From Rotaria macrura (Eukaryota > Rotifera > Eurotatoria > Philodinida > Philodinidae), in NCBI GenBank assembly GCA_900239685.1, contig OENT01000717.1, forward strand, positions 18,392 to 82,391: a DNA stretch of 64,000 nt, in the 5' to 3' direction. The notes beneath the pieces are model-generated. The model saw only the letters and a program-made list of their open reading frames with translations, did no database searches and was not told where the DNA came from. This document shows positions 51,901-62,222 of this stretch, in pieces. How positions within the stretch are numbered: position 1 is the stretch's first letter; every line of letters starts with the position of its first letter. The position numbers were made by a program, and so were the translations under genes.

Positions 51901-52946
51901 TGGAGGTATTCAACTCAGTTTGTTTTCTACGTCACTGAATGTAAAACGGACTATTGATATACAATCGAAGAATGTAGCGAAGCAATGTCTTACATGAACG
52001 TATTGACTAGTTTCCTATTTTTGTATTTGACTGATTCAATAAAAGACTAGAGAATGAATATAGTTTCACAACCAATGGTATAAAACTATCACTCTGTTGA
52101 CGAAAGCAGCCAGCAGTTAAATTTTCTTTCATATTTTAATCATGCAGAAATTCCATCAAAAACTCTACGTATGTAACATAGAAAAAAAACAAAATCTTTA
52201 TCTGTCTATTAGAATGTTATTGGCCGAATGAATTCACTTTTTATTTTCAATATTAATGGTAACCCATTGGTGTCTAAAGTAGAAAATTCAATTGAAAAAT
52301 TACTAGAATTGTGTCCATCATTAGAAATCATTAATAATGTAAGTAAAAAAGATTGATTGATTCATTCGTGATCTATCAATGTTATCATTTATTTTTTCAA
52401 AGGTTAGTTTACAAAATGATGATTCAAAAACTATTCAGAATGCATCAAGTAGAATAGTTATTTTTCACCTGGAAATTTATTTGATTCTATTTTTCATTAG
52501 TTAGAGACCAACAACTAATCAATATAGATAAAGAATTAAAGGATGTTGATCAGACACTAGAGAAATCAATAGCAGATGTGCAAGCGCAGTATAATTTCAT
52601 AATAGATAGGAAAACTATTTTGTTCAAAAGAATTTTTCTATTTAGATTTGATATGATTATAAATGATTTACATAAACTCAATACATTTACTAATAGTAAT
52701 ATTAAAAAGAAAGAAGAAGAAGAAGAAGAAGAAGAAAAATATGATGATGATAAATTGATGATTGACAATATAATGAAATCAAATACTCCAACTAAAAGAT
52801 CGTATGTTTGATGACATTGATTGTTATTTTTTTATTGATGAAAATGTCTTATTTAAATGAATTATAGAAAACATCGTCTCTTCCAAGCATTAACATTTAG
52901 TGAAGAAAACTATCAAGATTCAGATGAAGACATGAACAATGTCTAA
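48949..52946 (+). CDS. SDS22-type leucine-rich repeat protein with acidic coiled-coil tail, 484 aa
   Basis: Exons: 48949-49149, 49212-49301, 49354-49425, 49496-49554, 50984-51036, 51094-51236, 51289-51630, 52213-52338, 52403-52448, 52501-52588, 52646-52801, 52868-52946 (TAA); all phases agree. Residues 1-67 are Ser/Lys-rich and likely disordered. About eleven LRRs of 21-25 residues follow (e.g. LQMLDLSCNNLTRIENL, LRELKLYGNKIQKLENL, LNELDLNNNQINLIP), closed by an LRR-cap-like NINGNPL..LLELCPSLEIINN. The tail has predicted coiled coil (DKELKDVDQTLEKSIADVQ) and a run of eight Glu from (GAA)n. SDS22-like LRR proteins are protein-binding scaffolds, many of them ciliary or centrosomal; the DNAAF6 neighbour makes a ciliary role plausible, not proven. 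Specific orthologue not identified. ATG 48949 is preceded by an acceptor-like site. AATAAA near 52987. Confidence 0.88.
49555..50983 (+). other. Long intron of the LRR gene (1.43 kb)
   Basis: Splits one LRR (ENLE|CLNQLQ) in phase 2. It contains a 109-codon minus-strand open frame, 49895-49566, with mixed polar composition and no recognised domain. That frame is longer than most chance frames here but has no supporting splice or promoter context. Confidence 0.55.
51631..52212 (+). other. Intron of the LRR gene (582 bp)
   Basis: Donor GTAAGATT, acceptor TCTATTAG, phase 0. It holds an 88-codon plus-strand frame (51731-51997) that I read as chance. Confidence 0.55.
52706..52736 (+). repeat. (GAA)n coding microsatellite
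   Basis: In-frame GAA/GAAG repeats encoding the poly-Glu run of the LRR protein. Likely length-polymorphic. Confidence 0.85.
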
Positions 52947-53204
52947 ACACTTGGATATATATTTATAAATTTATCTTTTGTTACAAAATAAAATTTTAAG
53001 TGTATTCATTAACCATATATAAAATATGCCACATGACCAACAGAATACTCAAGAGATGAAAATAAATATTCATTGATTCTTATTAGACGTCTGCAAATAA
53101 ACTTTCCGCTAAGAACTTGTTAGGCCACGAATAGATTTATATCGAGGCTTGATATATATGGCCTTCAAAATAGAACTGTTGAAAAACTCATGATTTCTGA
53201 CAAT

Positions 53205-53391
53205 TTTAAATGTGTGAAAAACAAAAGAGTCGCCGAGGCTAAATATTAAAGAAAATCTGCGATCGTTAATACAAACGAATAGAATAACCAGAGGAAATGT
53301 AAAAAGGAAGTCAGTGATCGTTAATAAAACTACTACAGTAATTGGAGTAAATGGAGAAAGGAAATCAGTGATCGTCGATTGAACGACCATA
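53205..53391. repeat. ~54-bp minisatellite adjacent to the inverted repeat
   Basis: Core CAGTGATCG recurs with GATCG at 53261, 53316 and 53370 (55 and 54 bp apart). Read on minus, units begin ITDFLSPFTP, ITDFLFTF and NDRRFSLIF, an 18-residue period in an open frame 53450-53109. A weaker copy of one unit flanks the right inverted-repeat arm at about 57214-57265. Function unknown. Confidence 0.6.
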
Positions 53392-54060
53392 GGTTTTTCC
53401 ATTTTTTCTTTTTCTAAAATTTTCTTCACAATATACGTAATTGGATTCATCCTCTACGCATTATTCAAACATTCTTTTCAACATGTTTTCATTAGATCGA
53501 TCCATAAACTGTTCTTTCAATACAAATTTTTGATTATACACATCTACCCTGCTTGTCTCTAACGTATTATCTCATCGGTCTCATTCGGGTAAACGTATCA
53601 TACTCGTTGTTTTTTTTTAATATTATGTGAAAGCTAATTTTTCAAATCATCGCTGCGTTCTTTTCTCGAGGCTTTTTACTTTCCTGTCGACAGCTCAACG
53701 TTTATCTATTGTCTACACTAATAATGAGGTCCTAAATCAAAACTTTTTTTTTCTGGTAACCTCGAAGAAAAGAACTAGACAAAACATTTCGCATAGGCTC
53801 TCCCGTTGCTGGGGTCAATGTGTAATCTCTTGCAGATTTTTGTATAATCACAATACGTTTTGCGAAACATACTAGAATTCAAATCTGAAAAGATTCAAGA
53901 AAAGTTTCTAAGCGTTGTGAATAATTTTGTTGTTCAGAATGATGATCGGACAACTTCGAAAGCATCTGAAGAATCAATATCGAAATAGTATTGTTGATGA
54001 AATGTGAATGACGTGTTCAAGGTAAGCTGGAAATATCGATTTACGAAATGAATTTTCCTT
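53392..54060 (+). repeat. Left arm of a 669-bp perfect inverted repeat
   Basis: Pairs base for base with 57213-56545 as far as I compared, including a nine-T run and identical 82-codon frames (53627-53875). Mismatches begin exactly at 53391 and 54061. No domain recognised in either arm. Confidence 0.9.
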
Positions 54061-56544
54061 CTGTTCACATTTTCAGAACTGTTTACAATCTTTAAAAAAT
54101 AGTTGAAAATCCTCTGTTTCGGTCACATGGTGACGATTTAGGGAATGGTACTCCTACCAGTTTATTACATAATTTGTAACTCACGTAACTGTTACTTTAT
54201 CGATAAATATGTTCAACAATCAGAGTTCTCGTTCACTATAGATTTAACTGATAGCAAGGAATTTAGTTAATGATAGCTACCTTGAGAATAAGTTTTGATC
54301 GTGACTAATTTTTGAAGACCTCGAATATTTTCAAGAGTTGTCTATGTTGAACCTGATATTTGTAACTAAAAGCTATGTTTGAAGTTCCAACCTAAGCTGA
54401 ATTGTATCTAAATTTTCTTTGACGTTGCTCTCAAAAATTTCAAAAATTTCTGAATAGTATTTTAGAGACGTAAAGTTTATAAGACTTGTGTCCTTTTTAA
54501 TGGAGAATATCTACGACACCAATATTTTGATAGCTCTACATCTATGTTACGGTAATAATTTAAGTTTGCACAATTTTCCTGCAAATTAGTTTTCATGATA
54601 TGTTGATGTAGCCACAGTTACAGATCTGAATTCGATAATATTTCAAATCTTCTTAGAAATGAATTATGACTAAGAAATTTCTCTAGCTAAAATTTAGTTT
54701 CTCAAGGTTCAAAACATACATTAATTCTCGACTCAGAGCATATAGATAAAGAGAAATGCTTTCTCGCCAGTTTCAGCTTCGTTACATGAACTTGATTGAG
54801 TTTAAAGATGAAAAATTGAATTTACTCTTTAGAAACCAATCTATGATGAAAATGTGCCGTACTTGATGTTAATCTTCAGTCAGTATCGACGAAGATGATT
54901 ATATTATCTCACTAATTCTATTAGAGTAATAAGAATCATTGTGTTGGAAAATTTCTTCTATGGAAAAACAAAATCTTGATTTGAAAGCATACATGAACAA
55001 AATTCAAGAAAAAGATCGCACATGCAAATGAATGCTCTTCTGAATCCAAGAACCGTATCAGCATGATCAAGAAACTTAAGTAAATTACACTACCAGCATA
55101 ATTGTGATTCAACAGGCTTATTGAATTTGTAGTATGACAGTTCATTTCTTTGATTGATCGTCTACTCCGTTCATGTAATCATAACATTAAAATAGAAAGA
55201 CACTGATTTGAGCGAGAAAGAAAAGAGTTATCTCTAAATTGTGGTTCACTTTATCATGTCTTGCATGTAAAAATCTGTTGAAATTCACTTAACAGATTTG
55301 AGAAAGCTTTTCTCATTGAATAGTAAAATAATGCTGATAAGTATAAGCGCGGTTTCGGTGTTTTCTAAAACTTTTAACGATCACCTGTGAATCGCATTAG
55401 TATATATCTTATGTCATTTAAGATTCAACTTTCCACAGAACTTTTCTGCTATGAAAATGTGTATCGTATCGTATTCGATTCGAAAGTATTAGTTTTAATA
55501 TTCATAATAATTTTCAGTAGCCAAGTCAAACAAAAAGCCTACTCAGTTATTCTGGAGAATCTATTTTAAATTTTGTTGAGGTATACAGAAACAAGTCTAG
55601 AACTAACTAACAACCAATCCAAAAAAGGTCATTCAGGCATCTGTAGGTACAATACTAGTCTTTACTTGATTCTATAGTTTTTTATGTTTCAAAATTTTCT
55701 GCGATGTTATCGAGAAAATGACAGGAAATAGTTAAATGAATGCTAGTTTGTGAATGTTGATTTCTAGTCGACATATAGGCAACCTTGAACTGAAAATGAC
55801 ATCTATTGCTATGAAAGTTTATTTGAAATCAACTAAAAATGATGCTCAACGATATATAATTCATTGAACATTATCGAAGTTAAAATTTGAGCATTGAGTA
55901 AATAAACAACTAATTGTGAAACTGCATCTTCTTCATCGATGCTTTTAATCTAATAAATTTTCTTCATTATATATGAAAATACCATCTTCCAAAAATGTCT
56001 TGCTTATCTCTATAAATAATTGAGAAATTTGCACAACTATGATTGAGTATTGCTCGTTAGATAGTAACAGAATTTATCAAGAAGTAATTTATTTTTCACT
56101 TCTTTACGACTTTCATTGTAAAAACTCACGGGATCATTCTTTTTGTATTAGTGTATTCAAATGAATTATTTTTGCGTTTTTTTACAACAGTATTCCAATG
56201 AACTTCGACAGGTAAGTGATGTATTTTCCTATGGAACTTTACATATGATTCAACCTTGAGACAACATGCATCATCTCTATTAGTACACTTGTGTTGCTCA
56301 GATTTCACCAGAATCAATAGTATTTCAGTTGCTTTAACTAACTTAAACCATCAGAGAAATTTAAAACTTGATACTTCTCTTCCGTATTACATTAAAAATC
56401 TAATACAGATTTAGAAATCTATTGCTGGCGTCATTCTTGATTGATTTCTCAAGTGGGAAAAATGCTCCGAAAGTGTTACAAAAGAAACAAAAACATGTTG
56501 TTTTTCCTTCTAAAGGGCATAAGCAGTACTGAAAATGTTAACAC
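54061..56544. other. 2.48-kb spacer of the inverted repeat
   Basis: AT-rich, with no recognisable protein, transposase or RNA. The first ~50 bp next to each arm remain alignable to each other at lower identity (shared ACATTTTCAG), so an older, diverged duplication extends beyond the perfect arms. Confidence 0.6.
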
Positions 56545-57213
56545 AAGGAAAATTCATTTCGTAAATCGATATTTCCAGCTTACCTTGAACACGTCATTCA
56601 CATTTCATCAACAATACTATTTCGATATTGATTCTTCAGATGCTTTCGAAGTTGTCCGATCATCATTCTGAACAACAAAATTATTCACAACGCTTAGAAA
56701 CTTTTCTTGAATCTTTTCAGATTTGAATTCTAGTATGTTTCGCAAAACGTATTGTGATTATACAAAAATCTGCAAGAGATTACACATTGACCCCAGCAAC
56801 GGGAGAGCCTATGCGAAATGTTTTGTCTAGTTCTTTTCTTCGAGGTTACCAGAAAAAAAAAGTTTTGATTTAGGACCTCATTATTAGTGTAGACAATAGA
56901 TAAACGTTGAGCTGTCGACAGGAAAGTAAAAAGCCTCGAGAAAAGAACGCAGCGATGATTTGAAAAATTAGCTTTCACATAATATTAAAAAAAAACAACG
57001 AGTATGATACGTTTACCCGAATGAGACCGATGAGATAATACGTTAGAGACAAGCAGGGTAGATGTGTATAATCAAAAATTTGTATTGAAAGAACAGTTTA
57101 TGGATCGATCTAATGAAAACATGTTGAAAAGAATGTTTGAATAATGCGTAGAGGATGAATCCAATTACGTATATTGTGAAGAAAATTTTAGAAAAAGAAA
57201 AAATGGAAAAACC
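56545..57213 (-). repeat. Right arm of the 669-bp perfect inverted repeat
   Basis: Reverse complement of 53392-54060, carrying the same 82-codon frame (56978-56730). On its plus strand a short frame from ATG 56734 contains YTKICKRLHIDPSNGRAYAKC, faintly like a TPR helix pair, but it is interrupted after about 30 codons. Confidence 0.9.
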
Positions 57214-59132
57214 CTTTGGTTGTTCAATTAACACTTCCTTTCTTCATTTACTTCCGGTTACTCTATTACGTTTTTATATATGTTATAATTATTTTTTATA
57301 CCAGTATATATGACGAAGATTATTGAGTGAAAATAATGTAATTCAAAATGATGATTACATTTAATGTGTTGATGATCCGGTAGGAAGTTAGTGAACGCAT
57401 TCATTCGACTCTTTCTTACTCGATGTTGAGGTAAATATACTTTATTACGTATTCGAACCGATAAGATCACACGGCTTACTAATAGATGATTAGCATGCAT
57501 CAATATGTAAATTGTAAACAAAAGGAGCATTGAGAAAAAAACGTTCTTTTGTGAATTAATTTCAAATGATAAGGCAAGTAAATCTATTTAAAATGCAGTG
57601 TAGATCATGGCAAACTTAAATGAGGATAGACTAAAATAACAGAAGTCATACGATTACTTGACGGAATCTCTCTGATAAATACAAGAAAATTGTAGACTGC
57701 TTACATTATATTAATTGGCACAAACGTGAACAAAAATATTTGTCAGGTAAATTCAAACAAAGCCAAAGTTTATATATAGGAAAGAAAAAAATTTGTAATT
57801 TAAACGATCAAATGATATTTTTTTAGTAGAGCGAAAATTTCATTTAACCGATCAGGCAAAGGTCTGACCAGAAATTATTTGCTTGGCCATCTTAAGGTAC
57901 ACTAACTAGAATCTTCTACTTTTCGTTTTTTCCAAAGTTTTGTCTTCAGAATTTCTTTGTGAAAGCGTATGACTCAAATCTTTGAAAATTTCCTCTCGAA
58001 AGTGCTCTTCATATACAAGTTATGTAGAGTCAAATTTTTTCTAATGATTTTGCTTTTCATTACGTTAGACCATTAGAGAGTTTTTTAAAATTACAAATAT
58101 TTGAAATTATCCTGTGAAACAGTAAGTTTTACTTTCTGAAGATATTAGTTCTTGATTCATCTAAATCTTAATATAATTACTACTGTCAATGATATATTAC
58201 GAAATTCAAATGGAAAACGAAAACAATTATAAATCTTGTTTTGATACTTGAAATGTATATTTGGAAAGAAGATCAACGATTCGTGTAAAGGCCGAAATTG
58301 AGGGCAAATACATTCTCTTATGCGAATAATGTATCGGTTTGTATAGAGTATTTATTTATCACAAGTAAAGTAGAATAAATTCGAGTGAACTGAATCTTGA
58401 ATACTTTTATGCTATGGACGAGTAAAGAAGATAATTATTGCCTATTTCTCTCATATCAATTACATCTGTATGTAGAGCGTATAAGATAATTCTATTTGTT
58501 TTAATTCTTAATGATTTTCTCACATCATTTTAGTTTGATGAAACAGATAAAGTAAGCTTTGTTAGAGTGCATGTCTATATTCTACATCTTGCATTTCTTC
58601 GATTCTTATGCAAGTTTGTAAGTAGTGCTCGATCTAATCCCGAGTGGCTGATCAGATATTTCTGTATACATTGATTACTAAGATCATTCTAACCGTTGTT
58701 ATCAATGGAAAGCATACTTCTTTCAAAAAAAAAACATTCATGATAATGATTAACATGCACATGAATGATGTATGACTTTATCCCTTCGCATACACCAAAT
58801 TTTTACAAGTTAGAATATGTTTTGAATTACTAGAGATACGCTTAATTTTATTAATCGAAAAGAACATACGAAAAACGAATCTATATTTCTTTTTCTTTCG
58901 TTCACAAAGTCCTTCAAGAAGAAGATAAACAATCTGCATTAAATCTGATTTCTTGTTTCTCTACAGAAATTTTACTACTTTCAGTCTTCAAAGTTATATT
59001 TAGTTGTTAAAATTATATTCGATGAACTACGTACTAACGGACACATGGCACACATTTTTAGTAGCGACGAAGACTTCATAAAGAGGCGATGTATTATTCT
59101 AGACTTGTTAGCTACTATCGACATCAGCTCAC

Positions 59133-59465
59133 CTAGATATTTCGTTGTCTAACTACTTTCTGTTGACAACTTGAATGAGTATTATTTTGAAATATTAGAT
59201 TTCTCGTTAAACATTGATTAATCCAATGTTTCTTATATGTTATCAAACTCTGTCTATAGGCTTTCTTCCACTTTTCAGTATTTGTTTTTCTAAAGTAAAT
59301 TTTTTTAAGCTCAGTCTTGCTTGACAAATGACCAACTAAAACGGTCAAAGAAGCTTCGCAAGGATTTCGACAGCTAGTTATAATACACCTTGGAGTCAAA
59401 TTAGTTCTGCTACATATGGGAGTTCTATTATTTTCATCAACGCGAAACATGATCGAAGTGCTCAT
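59133..59465 (-). CDS. Hypothetical open frame, 110 aa (doubtful)
   Basis: Starts at an ATG (59465) and reads a polar, Lys/Thr/Cys-containing sequence: CRNPC near residue 30, then KKIYFRKTNTEKWKKAY; stop TAG at 59133. It is unusually long for this AT-rich stretch and not low-complexity. I recognise no family, see no signal peptide or membrane segment, and cannot place splice sites. It could be chance, an exon, or a transposon remnant. Confidence 0.2.
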   Translation of the reverse strand: MSTSIMFRVDENNRTPICSRTNLTPRCIITSCRNPCEASLTVLVGHLSSKTELKKIYFRKTNTEKWKKAYRQSLITYKKHWINQCLTRNLIFQNNTHSSCQQKVVRQRNI

Positions 59466-60819
59466 TGACACCTGACGTTATTATAGGAGCATCAAGAAAA
59501 GAATCTTTCAAAAAGTAAAACGTAGAATCCTGGCTGAAAATTTAATTGATGCATTTAGTCAAATTGTTCGAAATTCTGGTCTGTTCCTAAGTTAATTTTT
59601 CATCGATTTTACCATAGACGTAAAGAAACGAAGAGTACTTCAAAACTTCATCGAATGTGAAAGACATACATTGTCTAACAGAACCATTTGTTTATTCTAG
59701 ACTAGCAATGAACTGGAAAATTTCAGGACTACGTATAAATCTCGACTAATTTCTGATGGTGTATCACATATCATTGTCGATTTTCACATATTTGGTTTCG
59801 CTAGTTAACAAAAAAAGGCCATTACGTACACTGGCATCCTAACCACGACTATGGTTTAAATTTTAAATATTGTATTTCATAAAAATCGATTGATTCATTA
59901 GTATGACGAATTTAGTTCTTGTTACATGTATCTGTTTACTTTGAAGATAGAGCACGCCGAATCCGAGATATTTTTAGTCTGAATTTAAGTCATTATATTG
60001 TTAACAAATATGTCGAATTGCTAGATGAATATTTCAATTAATATGTTTACCATCTAATATTCGGTGAGTAGAAATTGTATTGATGAAGAGTATGTGAAAT
60101 GAAAAGTTATCTCGAAACATGTAGCGATCGAATGAAAGCGAGAGGGATCAATCACGATAACCGTATCACTAAAAAAAATTAATATCAAATAATAAGTATT
60201 CTCATGGAATAATTAACATGATCTTAAACTCTTGATAGTCATAAATATTGTTGAAGTTAATATACTATTGATGACGTAGCAAAACTCCGCTCAGTATTCG
60301 ACACGCATAAATTTATTTTGGATACGTGAAAGTAGTAGAAGCTTAGATGTTTGCGTTCACCAACTTACAATAATGTTGAACGCACACGATGACAAAGTCT
60401 TTATGAATGGATTGATTTTGCCCATGTTTCGAGGAATATATTAGGATAGGAACCCATACAAATAATACGTGCGCACACGCATCTAGTAATAAATCCTAAT
60501 CAAAGTTTATCAATGAGAAGGCTTTAGGAAAAAACCAGATTCATCTTCATCAATCGAGGAAGGATTTGTGCCAGCAGTAATGAACAAGTTGCACGCTTCA
60601 TAATTATCCGCTTAGTCTTTTTTTGTTGCATTGATGGAAAAGAGTCATTCGTTCGAGATGACTATCAGGAGTGTAATTGTGTTCGAAAATATCATCACTC
60701 AACCGAATTCAGCCTTATTTTCTGTTTTTTTCCTCTCCACTACACAGTTTCGTTAGTCCTTTTCCTATTGAGATATGAGTATGAATCACGTTCACGCCCT
60801 AACTGACAGCCTGAAATCC

Positions 60820-60853
60820 AATATATATATACTATATTGTATATATATATATT
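60820..60853. repeat. TA-rich palindrome
   Basis: AATATATATATAC, short centre, GTATATATATATATT. Simple repeat. Confidence 0.8.
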
Positions 60854-61140
60854 TGCTCTCTACTTCTCTTTTTTATATGAGAAAAATTTTGTTAATCTTC
60901 TAGCAAGAATCGAAAGACAATGAAATTATTCATGTAGTGTAAGTTGCTGCTACTTCCTTCCTCCACTTTAACATATTCTTCCTAATCTTATATAGCACGT
61001 TTATTGTTTAAAGAAGTAAGATAAATGTTGGAAGTTAGTCTTTCAAAGGTAAAATAACGATAGTTTCTTACGGACAGTACAATATGAGAAAAGTTACTAG
61101 TTACAGAATCACAGGTGACTGTTCAATTCGTCGAAGAACA

Positions 61141-62222
61141 ATTCGTTGTGATCAGTCCGTCGTATATAAAGGAAAGAGACTGAATTAATTGGATTAAGTG
61201 ATTTGTTTTAGTTTTTTTTTCAATTATTCATGTAAATGTATGAGTTACAGTAGAAATTAAAATTGTGTTAAGAAAAATAAAGTTACTTTTTTAATATTTA
61301 GGAGCATTTGAGGAATTCTAGCAAAAAAATGACGGGTTGTCCCAAATAAAACTTACCCTTACGGAATTTTTACAACATAGTTACGATATTCAGAAAGTTT
61401 CTAAGAGGTAAATTTTATTTCGGACACTGTAAAACTTGAAATTTCAATTTTCCCTAAAGCAATTTTAAATTCTTAAATTTTAATTTTTACTAAAATGTAA
61501 ACTTTTTTAAAAGATGAGAAGATCTGCATTATCGATAGTACATGTTCTTTCAAGAAACAAATGATTTAGTTCGTAAAAATCATCTAGAGAATTCTTCTAT
61601 CACAATGCAAATAGTCTGTTATTAAATGAGACTCAAATCATTTGTTTTAGTCTTGTGACATAAATTTTAAGGCAAGAGGTTCAAGAAGATATGATGACGA
61701 AACGTACTCTTTCTTGATCTGTATGTTTCATTCAGTACTTTGTCGAACAATTTTCTATCGCTTGACAAGTTGTTCTAGCTTTCAATAAAATAGTTTTCAA
61801 AATTCTCAAAAATTTCCAATGTTGTCAACATTGGAAGAATATTTGGATCAAATCTTATCACTTTAGTTTTCTGTGCACATCATTTTTAACAGATTGATGC
61901 ATTAAAAATTTAAAAAGGTCTATTATATTCAAGAAATCATTTTTTTTTAATTTTAAAGTGAAAAAATAATTTTATTTTTAAATGAACTTTATAGAATTTT
62001 ATTTGGAGTGAAACGTTTCATTAGCGACTATAAAATTAAAATAAATTAAGTGTAAATCGACAGCTCTATCCTTATTTGAAAAAAAAACAGTCGAAAAAGA
62101 GTATCATTATTGTAAATGAAAATATCAATTGAGGTTATGAATTGAAAAACAAACTAAAAAAACACTTAATCCAATTAATTCACTCGCTTTCCTTTATATG
62201 CGACGAACTGGTCGCGACGAAT
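61141..62222. mobile_element. ~1.1-kb element with ~85-bp inverted ends carrying TATA-like motifs
   Basis: Left end (61141-61232) and reverse complement of the right end (62138-62222) share GAATTAATTGGATTAAGTG and ATATAAAGGAAAG in the same order, with scattered substitutions (roughly 85% identity by eye). Each arm carries TATATAAAGG or CATATAAAGG reading inward. The interior has no transposase frame. Read as a non-autonomous TIR transposon or an inverted duplication; no clear target duplication was found, so ends are approximate. Confidence 0.5.
61338..61426. mobile_element. 89-bp mini-MITE, mariner/Tc1-like ends
   Basis: Ends TGTCCCAAATAAAACTTAC and TGTCCGAAATAAAATTTAC (inward, 2 mismatches in 19), with weaker pairing further in. 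The right side continues to CTG followed by TA, as for a Tc1/mariner insertion; the left flank lacks an intact TA. Nested inside the 61.1-62.2 kb element. Confidence 0.55.

Larger units (their letters stand above)
57214..61120. other. Non-genic stretch, about 3.9 kb
   Basis: AT-rich. A TA palindrome lies at about 60820-60853. One 110-codon minus-strand frame (59465-59133) is listed separately. No other gene or RNA supported. Confidence 0.55.

Noticed and set aside
56734..56830. TPR-like frame in the right inverted-repeat arm
   Set aside because: Only one weak helix pair, stopped after about 30 codons, and no convincing splice continuation.
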